Source of the DNA: Tritrichomonas foetus
Lineage: Eukaryota > Parabasalia > Tritrichomonadida > Tritrichomonadidae
Assembly: GCA_001839685.1 (NCBI GenBank)
Contig: MLAK01000325.1
Span: forward strand, 235,139 to 248,219
Length of the DNA stretch: 13,081 bases
Reading direction: 5' to 3'
Shown one piece after another: positions 1 through 8,300 of the stretch. The position numbers were made by a program, and so were the translations under genes. The notes beneath the pieces are model-generated. The model had not been told where the DNA came from. It was given only the letters and a program-made list of their open reading frames with translations, and ran no database searches. The stretch's first letter is position 1; each line of letters opens with the position of its first letter.

Positions 1-318
1 CCCATGATTATTAATTTAATTAATTAATTATGATATCATTTATTTTACCCTCTTATTTTCTAATATGTGGAAATGGTATATTTTGTCAAATCATTAATTA
101 TTCAAACTACTGGTTATTAAGACTTTAAAAATGATGAAGTATTTAGCAAGTTTCTTAAAATGAAACAAAAAGAATTAGATAGATGATAGCATGTTTTCAT
201 AAAGTGAATTTTAAATTTCTGAGAATCTTTCAATGGCGTTCTGAATTTTGAAAGATCATTGGTGATATGATTTATTCAATTTTTTGTCTTTCTGAAAAAG
301 TTTCGACAACTTATTTCG
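1..318. other. AT-rich 5' flank of the transposase gene
   Basis: No gene is visible here. The first 40 bases contain a TAATTAATTAATTA-type simple repeat. In the frame of the downstream gene an in-frame TGA lies near 267 and no ATG occurs between it and 319, which fixes the transposase start. This flank should contain the left end of the element if it is complete, but comparison by eye with 2419-3470 gave no convincing terminal inverted repeat, only isolated 8-10 base matches expected in AT-rich DNA. Confidence 0.5.
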
Positions 319-2418
319 ATGAATGGATTTTATCTTCAATTTACATATTCGAAAAATCGTTTCGAGAGTCTAAACTTCAACAACAACGAAACTTGTTTCA
401 TTTGCTATGATAAGGGAGGAAAAACGTTAAATAAAGATGGAAACACATCATTGAATTTAGAAATTGTGACTCACTTTCTATCAAATCTTGGTGATAATTA
501 CATAATCAAACAATCGAAATCACATGTCGAGAGCAAACTGAAAAATTGGACAATATTTTTTAAAGAATCAATTAAAACTTTTGTAATTCACCCACAGCAG
601 GATGACACATTTTTTATCACAATATATTCAATCAACAATTCAATGAATTTATTTATGGATAAAAAAAATGGAACAATTTCATTATGGTGTGTTCCTCTAC
701 AAATTCAATATCAAATGCACGAAAATAGGCTTTGTTCATATAAAACCTGGACAAACGTAAGTTCCACGTTTTTAAAATATTATTTGCAATATGTCAATCG
801 AGATATTCGCGAAAGTCCTTTGTTTTTTGGACTTTATTCAGAAAAAGTTATTAAAGCAAGGTTGAAAAGGGAAAATCCAGATAATTTAATTCAATTCATA
901 AATTCTTTGGAAGGATATAAACTTATTATCACAAATTCACAGCATCAAACAAATGGAAAATCACTCCATATCACCCCAAATACTATTAAATATATGTTGT
1001 GGATGGATATAGCTGCTGGTTCAATATATAAAGCTTTTAACTATATTGAGATTGATTGTAGTTTCAGATTATTTAAAGATTATGTTTATTGCATTTTTCA
1101 TGCTGTGCTGTTCAATGTAAGTGTTCCCCTTGGGTATATAATTGGTCCATCAGAAACAGAAGAACTTTATTCGCTGTTTTTCCGAAAATTCAAAGAAATA
1201 TATAATATTGAAGAAAATAAACCTTTCCTTGGTGATCAAGGAAGTTCAATTGAAGCTTTTGTTAAAAATAATTCACTCGAGAAATATGATTGTCATCGTC
1301 ATATAATTGAAAAAGTTGGGGCCAATTCGATTTTGGGTTGTTTAGTAGCCAAAATCCTTCGAATTCCTTCAGAATTAGCTTATCAAACAGAGAGAAATTT
1401 ATTGAAAGAAGAAATACAAAGACTTGTCGAAGATAATCCTCATATCACAAATCTTAAAGGATTTGAAGAAATTCTTGTAATGTTAGATTTATATTATATG
1501 AAAGATATACGGAAAATTGGTGATTCACCATTTCCTTCAGATAAAAAAAGATGGGCATTGTGGCTAAGAGGTCCTGTAGCTACAGCTTCAAACCATAGTG
1601 AAGGGACTCATGGTCTCATTAATCGAAAATTTAGCAGACCTTTAAAATTTTTAAACTCTTTAAAAATTCTACATGAAACCATTAAGTCACGAAAATGTAA
1701 TTATGAACGAAATAGAATTGCTAATATAAAGGCGAATATTGAAAGATTAAATAAAAAAAGAAAAAAATTGAAGCTTGAATCACTTAGCAAATGCTCATGT
1801 GCCTATGGTGACATAATATCACATCGCTTGGGAACACAACATATATGTGTAAATGTTGTGAATGATTCATTTACCCCACAGCTTTCAAAAGTTTCAAATC
1901 AATGGATGAAAGCAAATGATGTTCCTAATCAAGAACTAAAAATTGAACATGATGAAACAGTATCTAAAACAAGTAAAATTACTCGAAATGAATATTTACC
2001 AGAAGTGAACTTAGATTTGGAGGGAAATATGATATTTATTGAAAAAGATTTAGAAATAACATTATCAACAACAACAGTTCCACCAAAATTTTTCAAACGA
2101 AAAAATAACTTTTTCTTACCACAAAATCAACTAGATGCTCTGAACTATTTTAACACTCACAAAAATGCAGTTCTACAAAGAGCATTTCTCAGAATTCAAT
2201 CAGATTTGAATTTCTTTCATATCAATTCACTAAGTTCTGCTTTTATCACTGCAAGAGTTTTTGCAGCTTTAGATATATATCATAATGAAATTAATGATCA
2301 TATTTTATCTCAGTGTTGGATGTTATCCATGAAACTCAGTAAAATACAACCGGAAAATTACGAAGAGGTAATTCATGATTTCCTGAATAAATATCAAAAC
2401 AAAGATCTCAAACAATAA
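319..2418 (+). CDS. Mutator-like element (MULE) DDE transposase, intact
   Basis: Probably the transposase of a Mutator-like DNA transposon, which would cut and rejoin element ends in the nucleus. The 699-residue frame is uninterrupted, from the first ATG after an in-frame TGA to a TAA. The central part has the MULE-type catalytic layout: D246 in a hydrophobic strand (IEIDCSFR), D306 in FLGDQGSS, the C325-x2-H328 pair in YDCHRHII that MULE transposases carry after the second Asp, and a candidate catalytic E428 in SNHSEGTHG. Downstream there is a basic stretch (about 467-486), then a Cys/His cluster C492, C494, H508, C510 (CxC-x13-HxC), a possible variant of the SWIM zinc finger found in many MULE proteins. 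The N-terminal 200 residues and the last 150 are not recognised. No terminal inverted repeats or target duplication were found. It could be an active copy, a recently dead element with an intact gene, or a host-domesticated protein. Confidence 0.8.
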   Translation: MNGFYLQFTYSKNRFESLNFNNNETCFICYDKGGKTLNKDGNTSLNLEIVTHFLSNLGDNYIIKQSKSHVESKLKNWTIFFKESIKTFVIHPQQDDTFFITIYSINNSMNLFMDKKNGTISLWCVPLQIQYQMHENRLCSYKTWTNVSSTFLKYYLQYVNRDIRESPLFFGLYSEKVIKARLKRENPDNLIQFINSLEGYKLIITNSQHQTNGKSLHITPNTIKYMLWMDIAAGSIYKAFNYIEIDCSFRLFKDYVYCIFHAVLFNVSVPLGYIIGPSETEELYSLFFRKFKEIYNIEENKPFLGDQGSSIEAFVKNNSLEKYDCHRHIIEKVGANSILGCLVAKILRIPSELAYQTERNLLKEEIQRLVEDNPHITNLKGFEEILVMLDLYYMKDIRKIGDSPFPSDKKRWALWLRGPVATASNHSEGTHGLINRKFSRPLKFLNSLKILHETIKSRKCNYERNRIANIKANIERLNKKRKKLKLESLSKCSCAYGDIISHRLGTQHICVNVVNDSFTPQLSKVSNQWMKANDVPNQELKIEHDETVSKTSKITRNEYLPEVNLDLEGNMIFIEKDLEITLSTTTVPPKFFKRKNNFFLPQNQLDALNYFNTHKNAVLQRAFLRIQSDLNFFHINSLSSAFITARVFAALDIYHNEINDHILSQCWMLSMKLSKIQPENYEEVIHDFLNKYQNKDLKQ

Positions 2419-2707
2419 ACAAACACTATTCATTAACATTGCTTTTTACAAATCATTCGCCACTATTTGCAGAAATCGAAGAGTAAATAACTTAGTAAAT
2501 GATTTTTAAAAATTAATTGTTTTTTATTATCATTATTATTATTTCCAGTTGTTGGATTCCTGTAAATATCGATGTTTTATCATCACATGAAGTCGTGATT
2601 TGACTGTTATTGTCTCATTCAATGGTTTGTCGAAATTAATTCTCAGCATTGGGTTCATTTTATTTTATTTTCATCGCATTTTGAATACCATTAAATTTAT
2701 TATCCAT

Positions 2708-2747
2708 AATCATGAGAAATTGTTTGGTGATATACATTCTCATGATT
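2708..2747. repeat. Perfect 11-bp inverted repeat
   Basis: AATCATGAGAA at 2708-2718 is the exact reverse complement of TTCTCATGATT at 2737-2747, with an 18-base spacer. It lies 290 bases beyond the transposase stop codon. It could be a stem-loop or a relic of element-end structure. It has no poly-T tract that would make it a classical terminator, and none would be expected in a eukaryote. Confidence 0.6.
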
Positions 2748-3289
2748 TGCCATTTAAATAAATCATTATATCTATTAATTGTCTTTTAAGGACTTTTTCA
2801 TATTCTAACGTTAAATTATTTGTCTCATTCAAAGTGATTACCATTTATCACTTTCTATTTTTGCACTTTTCTTCTATTCTCATTATATCTATCAAAGAAA
2901 TTAATTCGTCATTCGCTTTGACAAGTAATTCTATCCATGTTTGCGTTTAAGGTGTTCATATTCGTTTGTTTGCGCAGTAAAATTTAATTCAGCGACGTAT
3001 ATTCAAAATCTCATTTCTGTAATATCCTATATTTCTTCTAATTTGTTGATTACTATGAATAGTGGAGGCTATAAGCCACAATTATACACTTGAAATGGCC
3101 CATTGACACAATTCAGGGATAATGCTAACCATCATATTCTTAATTCATTGTATTGACTTTCGACTGGCTCCGCTTTTCTCTGAAATGCTGTTCGCATGCT
3201 CCCAACTCCCTTCAGTGAATCTCAAACATCGATCAAGTTAATGGACATTTGCCAATTCAAAGACTATAGAAATAAATCAATATAAATTC

Positions 3290-3323
3290 AAAAAGTGATG
3301 TTTTGTGTAAAATGCCACTTTTT
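3290..3323. repeat. Hairpin with nested pairing
   Basis: AAAAAGTG at 3290-3297 pairs perfectly with CACTTTTT at 3316-3323, and inside it TTTT (3301-3304) pairs with AAAA (3309-3312) around a GTGT loop. The arrangement is compact (34 bases). The arms are A/T-rich, so chance is a real possibility. Confidence 0.4.
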
Positions 3324-3470
3324 CTCTGAAGATGATCAAGAAATCCTTGGCTGATTTTTAACACATGTCGAATTTTTGAAAGGTTCTTGGAAGAAACAGT
3401 AATGAATAGCTCACTTTCATCTTTTGATCATCATCAATCATTTAATATTCAAAGATGAAAAAGTAAATGG

Positions 3471-3746
3471 ATGGAAAAAAAAAGTAATCGATCGTTTTCG
3501 AACCATAGTATTTTAGACAGGACTCCCAACCAAAAAAATGGAGATCGAATAAAAATCAAATATTTAAATAATTATAAAAACATGACTCCCAAAACACGTG
3601 ACCCCTCGTCAAAATCTCCCCTTCATTACAGGCAGGTCGGAACGGATTTTAATCCTTCACCAGAATTAGAATCCCCTGCTTGCTTTGCCTTGGAGAAATT
3701 GAGAAAAGTAATTTTACCGCGCAAATTTATGTCATGCGTGAAATAA
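3471..3746 (+). CDS. Doubtful 91-residue ORF, no recognised family
   Basis: An ATG-to-TAA frame encoding a basic, Pro/Ser/Lys-rich 91-residue peptide with no signal peptide, membrane segment or motif that I recognise. Its second half coincides with the patch of raised G+C, where long frames are more easily open by chance because stop codons are A/T-rich. It does not align with the transposase to its left. I record it because it is the only start-to-stop frame of this size in the gap, but a chance frame within a repeat is more likely than a gene. Confidence 0.15.
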   Translation: MEKKSNRSFSNHSILDRTPNQKNGDRIKIKYLNNYKNMTPKTRDPSSKSPLHYRQVGTDFNPSPELESPACFALEKLRKVILPRKFMSCVK

Positions 3747-3795
3747 CACAAAAAGTTTTTCTTGGCAAAGGCGGAAAAAGGAATGTCAAAATTTC
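3590..3795. repeat. Putative inserted repeat fragment with raised G+C
   Basis: By hand count 3601-3780 is about 41% G+C (74 of 180), against about 20% in 4201-4260 in the neighbouring gene. Its right edge coincides with the point where the minus-strand sulfurase-like frame hits its stop and family similarity ends. Both strands are open across much of it: a plus-strand ATG frame of 91 codons runs 3471-3746, and a minus-strand frame without a start continues for about 55 codons beyond the sulfurase stop. Neither product resembles a family I know. The most economical reading is a piece of a dispersed repeat or mobile element whose insertion truncated the gene. No second copy exists in this window, so its repeat status is inferred. 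Confidence 0.4.
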
Positions 3796-4555
3796 ATGCC
3801 TCAATATTTATCTCAGATAAATTTATCGGATTTATCGTGAATGCTAAAGAAGCATCTCCAATAATTTTATATTTACAACTAGTTGTATCTAAATGTAATT
3901 TAGATATGTTGATAACATTTCCTGCAAAACCTTCTACCAATGGAATAAATACAAAATTGGTTGCATTGTTATTTCCTGATTTAGTACACAATGATAAATT
4001 TTGGGTATCGAAAATTTTGATGTTTTTGGAATGATTTATATAATGTCTAAGTCCAAGAACAGATTGTGATGAATCTTGATGAAGAAAAAGATATGAATTT
4101 TCGTCCCATTGAAGAGATTCACCTAAAAAGTAAAGGGCACTTTCGTAACTAGATCGATAAATCACAGAGTATTGATGAGAATTAGCTCCAAAATAACTTA
4201 AAAGAAAATTTGTTATTTCATTTTTCTTTGTCAAAAAAAACTTTTCGTCAGAAATATCATGAACAGAATTGGCCATTTCTCTAATAGTTGATTGTAATGG
4301 TAATATTTTGTCTGCATTATTTAAATAAATAAATTTTTGCGTATGTTTCAGTTCATTTCGTAAAATGTAAATTAATTGTTGATATGATTTCTTGATTTTT
4401 TTTAAAGACTGCAAATCAAAAGTTTTTTCTTTTGAGTTACACTTAGGAATAGTGAAAATCTGAATGATTATAATTAACCCTAAGCATATAGAAAGAACGT
4501 AAAAGACATTGCGGAATATATTAAAAGACAATCTTTCATCAGGATTTTTTCTCAT
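3794..4555 (-). pseudogene. Truncated membrane-anchored Moco sulfurase/NifS-like (aminotransferase class V) gene
   Basis: The 253-residue product begins with a hydrophobic segment (about 14-36), a likely signal anchor or membrane helix, then a charged helix, then a fold-type-I PLP domain of the molybdenum-cofactor-sulfurase branch. Matches to that family in order: YLNNAD (77-82; family YLDHAGA-like), HQYSVIYRSSYESALYFLGE (127-146; family YTVxFTSGATAAL-like), SVLGLR (165-170; family SVxGMR), FVFIPLVEGFAG (201-212), and IIGDAS (231-236) with the Asp that should contact the pyridine nitrogen. The frame stops at IEA, directly before the family's ADFV..SFYKIFG segment carrying the Schiff-base lysine, so the catalytic lysine and C-terminal half are absent. 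The His usually just before SVxG is also replaced (DSSQSVLGLR). ATG at 4555 is chosen because it places the hydrophobic segment at the N terminus. An enzyme-dead fragment is most likely; the assignment of the domain is fairly secure, the exact substrate is not. Confidence 0.65.
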
Positions 4556-4757
4556 TTTATCACTTTGAATACTTCATTCAAATGTGCAACTTATAATATT
4601 TCAATATATTAGTATATTTCTTTTCCTCTTTGTTAGCTTTAATTAAACATGTTAGTCTTGATAATAAACATATTATTAGATAAAAAGAAATAGAAATAGA
4701 TAAAGTAAAAGAATATTAATCGCATATTTACATAAAAACAAATGAGCTAGAAGAAAT

Positions 4758-5396
4758 TCAATAATCTTCGCTGTTGTCATATTCATCATCATTTTCATTT
4801 CTATCATCAGTAATCAACACTGGTCTTCCTTTAAATGGCTCTAATTGACTGGCATTCATTTCCTGAAGTTGATAATAAGTGAAATAAGGCACTCCAATCA
4901 ATTCAACAGAACTAATGCTGCATATTAAACACAATTTATGATTAGTTACAGTAAATTTTTGGGTTCCTGGATTGAAATCCATCATCAATTTTCGATCATT
5001 AAAATCATTTTTAAGTTTACTATTATAGCATTCAGTGTGAAAAGCGTGACCACATGGAAAAAACATGAATTCTTGTGCGTGCAAGTTACTGTGACAAATA
5101 TCGCATACAGCGAGAGGTGAAATGAGAGTAAATCCATCTGTTGATTTATCAGTTGCTGTACGAATTCGTTCTTGGATGTCTTGAATTTCATGCAATTCTG
5201 TTGTTGATTGATTATCAATTTTTTCAATTGCATCGATGATACTTGCTTGTAAACTTTTTAATTCACCTATTTCTGTATCAGGAATATACATCAAAACTTG
5301 ATCAAGTTTATGAATTGATGAACTGTCTTGTTTAGAATCAACAACATAATTATAAATAAGTTTAAAATTAACTGTATCTTTTCTTCTTGATGCGGA
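4758..5396 (-). CDS. VPS18: C-terminal segment of VPS18-like protein: end of solenoid, coiled coil and RING-H2
   Basis: This stretch is open directly after the TGA at 5397-5399 and in the same frame as the body segment. The first ATG is at 5291, so on its own it would give a 177-residue RING protein, but the 34 codons upstream are open and resemble the end of the VPS18 helical repeats. Counting Met5291 as residue 2 of a 178-residue frame, a charged helix (about 8-48) precedes the RING: C64-x2-C67, C81-x-H83-x2-H86-x2-C89, C122-x2-C125. The PCGHAFHTEC core and the position at the extreme C terminus fit VPS18, and the 32-residue loop before the last Cys pair is long. An acidic tail (DDRNENDDEYDNSEDY) closes the protein. 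The RING is complete, so if translated as part of the full gene this end would be functional. Confidence 0.7.
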   Translation of the reverse strand, partial: SASRRKDTVNFKLIYNYVVDSKQDSSSIHKLDQVLMYIPDTEIGELKSLQASIIDAIEKIDNQSTTELHEIQDIQERIRTATDKSTDGFTLISPLAVCDICHSNLHAQEFMFFPCGHAFHTECYNSKLKNDFNDRKLMMDFNPGTQKFTVTNHKLCLICSISSVELIGVPYFTYYQLQEMNASQLEPFKGRPVLITDDRNENDDEYDNSEDY

Positions 5397-5399
5397 TCA
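5397..5399 (-). other. In-frame TGA inside the VPS18-like gene
   Basis: The codon following ...SLYLI is TGA, and exactly 34 open codons in the same frame separate it from the TTG-ATG that precedes the RING segment. TGA is used as an ordinary terminator by neighbouring genes here (the end of this gene and of the Vps39-like gene), so a reassigned code is unlikely. Confidence 0.85.
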
Positions 5400-8300
5400 A
5401 ATCAAATATAGACTTTTATTTTCATCATTCATTGTTGTTGCTAGTTTTATTGCAGAAACAGGTGATTTGCTATCTAAAACAACATCAAGAGCAACCGCTG
5501 ACATTTCTTGTTGTGTTAGTAGTTGTGCAGCTTGAACACTATGTTTAATTGATCGGTAAATAGCCAACGTTTTATCATATCTGCATTGTAAAATTTCCAT
5601 TTCTTTAGAATCATTAAGCGATACATAAATTGAATATAATAAATCATTTTTGGCTTCAGGCTTACCTTTGTAGTACTTAACAAGGTAATCAGTTATTGGT
5701 TTAGTCTCTAAATTTTTATATTTCATATAAATAAAAAGTGAAATAATTGTTGATGGACAATTTGGTAAACTTTTATTTTCCTTTTCAAGTCGTTTAAATG
5801 CTATATCATATTGTTGATTGAATTCTATTGCAAATTGTGTAACATATCTTAGCATGTCATCAATTTCACGCCAATTTGAAATATTAGTATTATCTTTTGT
5901 AAAACAGAAACTGTAAAGATCTACAATTGAATTTATACTATTAATCATATGGTCGTAATTAGCGGTGATTAAATAGGTTTGAATTTTAGATAAGGCTTTT
6001 TCAGTGAGAACTTGAGTTTTATTATAATTGAGTGATTCGAAATCGTAGGTATCATATACAAAACTTGTTGCATCTAAAATTGGATAGCATTTAGTTATAT
6101 ATAAAGCAGAATCCATTGATGGTAATACAGACAAATAATCTTTAGTGAACTGTTTGATATTTATTAATTTTTCGTCGGTTGAATTAAAAACATAATCTTG
6201 AATTTTTTCATCTAGAATCATTAAAAATAAAGCTGAAAGTTGCCTTGTGAATTTTGGATTAATTGAACGTAATACATAGGTTTGTAAAAATTCTATTCTA
6301 AATTGTCTAAATTTATTCAATAACTTTCCATCATTTTCTTTTTTCGTTAAAACAAAATTGATTTTTTCATTTAATTCTTCTTCATTCAATAAAAACAAAT
6401 AAACTCTCATTTTACTACATGGTGCACTTAAAATTAAATCATCGACTGCCTTTTTAGCCTGATCTATATCCAATTTTGGGCTTTTCTCATTTAATTGTTC
6501 ATTATCTTTGTGATTTGGGTTTTTTATTTCATTGTTTGTTGAGCTAGTCAATTTATCCTTATTTTTATAGGTGGAGTTCTTAGTTTTGGTTTTGTTTGGA
6601 GTTTTTATATGAGTTTGAGATTCAACCTTATATTTAGCGTGATTTTGACTAGAAATTGGATCTGGAGATTGATTTAGAAGAATTGGGACTATACTATTTT
6701 CTTCTGATTCTTCGTTGATGGGTTTGGATTCAGCCTTTAGCCACTGATTAACTGCATATACTACCAATAAAAAGAAAGCACTAAGATGTTGATATTTTGT
6801 CATTGCGAGATGTTTTCGTGCCTTTCGGATCATTATTGAATTGTTTATTTGAAGTAGCCTATCAAAAGATTCTTTATCTGCATTTGATCGATCAATGATT
6901 TTGATGTTCATTGAATTATATATTATTAATCCTGATTTTGGTGAAATATGAGCAGATAGAATTGGTAAAACAGAATAATCTTCGATATCCTGTTTCCATA
7001 AACATTTTCCTATTTCTTGATTATCAACATATTTTTCTTCCATTATAAATGAAGAAACTTCATAAGCAATTCCAAAATTTGGTCCAAATCGACTTTGAAC
7101 TATAACCATTCCTGATGGTGTAATTTGATAATAATTTAATTTCATTTGTTTCATAAATTGATATTTTGGATAATCTTGAATTACTATTGGGTCTTCTTTT
7201 TTATTATCACTAAATTTAATTACAACGCATTTGCAAACATCATCGTTTTTGTCATAACGAACTACATAAAAACTTGGCAATTTGATCGTTGGACAAAACT
7301 TTGGTGGCTTGAAAATTAACTTTGATTTCTTGTCAATTGTAAATGTTTTCATATTTTTACTTTCTGCTTTTTTATTAGTAGTAGTTTTCTGCATTTTATT
7401 CTTTTCAATAACTTCTTTTTTCATTTTTTCGTTACTCTTACCTTTGTCTTTTCCAGTTGTTTGTTCACTAATTTGGTACTTTTCTTTTGCGTTTTTTGCT
7501 TTTTCTTTGGGTTTTTTGCCACTTTTCTTTTGTGCTTTCGAAGAGCTGTTATGGCCTTGAGTTTGAATATAGTCTTGATCTTTCTTATTAGGTTTAATTT
7601 GAATTTCATAAAAGTATTCAAAATCAGTAAGTTTGCCATTCTCATAATTTTTATTACTATGATATTTTTCTCTCAGTTTTGTTAAAATAGCTGCAGGACT
7701 CTCTTTTGAATAAGCACGAATGATTCTGTCTTCAGCTAAAAATACTAAATAATTATATATCATAAAATTATCTTTTTCATTCTTTTCGCGTTCAAATATA
7801 CATCGTGAATGCGAAACAAAGGACTTTAAACTTTTTTCGGCGTCAATTAATTTTGATGCTTTGAATTTTAAACCATCAATTAATATTTTTAAATCATTCA
7901 TTCCTTTTTCAAACATAAATGAATTCAAACAATAAGGATCGGTATTATGAGAAAATTTTGTTCCAGAATTCAATGGCAATTTCTTATTTAAATCAAATTT
8001 GTTATCATTATAAAATTCAATGATAGTTGTATGAAGATCATTCATCTTTTTCGTTATTTGATGAATATTTTGTTCTTTTTCTTGGAGTTTTTGAATTAAA
8101 TCCTTAATTTTTATATCTTTTCTAATCGTTGCATTAATTATTGTATCAGGTTTTTCAACAAATTCTTTTAATTTCAACTTAATTGAATCAAATACTTCTT
8201 TAATTTTCATATATTTTGTTTTCAAAAGTTTATTTAAATCTTTATCGAAATCTTTTTCTGTTATATCTTGATTTTTAGGTTCATTTTGAGTTTTTTCTTC

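Larger units (their letters stand above)
2419..3470. other. AT-rich intergenic region with small hairpins
   Basis: I see no supportable gene in this kilobase. It holds a TTATTATCATTATTATTATT trinucleotide tract (about 2524-2543), a perfect 11-bp inverted repeat (2708-2718/2737-2747), an 8-bp inverted repeat with a second inner pairing (3290-3297/3316-3323), a 10-bp one (3415-3424/3451-3460), and a patch at 3161-3230 that is about 51% G+C by hand count (36 of 70). The left part would be the 3' flank and possible right end of the transposon; the rest is unexplained. Confidence 0.5.

Noticed and set aside
1..2760. Possible transposon ends: short matches such as TTGGTGATAT in both flanks and CATGATTAT-type matches near position 1 and 2708
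   Set aside because: They are 8-10 bases, AT-rich, some in direct and not inverted orientation, and do not extend; chance is likely.
3521..3592. Nine-base direct repeat GACTCCCAA at 3521-3529 and 3584-3592, of a size seen in MULE target duplications
   Set aside because: Only 54 bases lie between the copies and neither flanks the transposase; no terminal inverted repeats adjoin them.
3762..4034. Plus-strand 90-codon frame
   Set aside because: It overlaps antisense with the sulfurase-like gene, whose minus-strand reading has clear family similarity.
5340..5400. TGA read as a sense codon (alternative genetic code)
   Set aside because: TGA ends the VPS18-like and Vps39-like reading frames normally in the same window.
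7282..7685. Plus-strand frames encoding very hydrophobic peptides (Phe/Leu/Val-rich)
   Set aside because: They are antisense to the lysine-rich inserts of the VPS18-like gene; AAA/AAG-rich codons read backwards give TTT/CTT, which mimics membrane segments.
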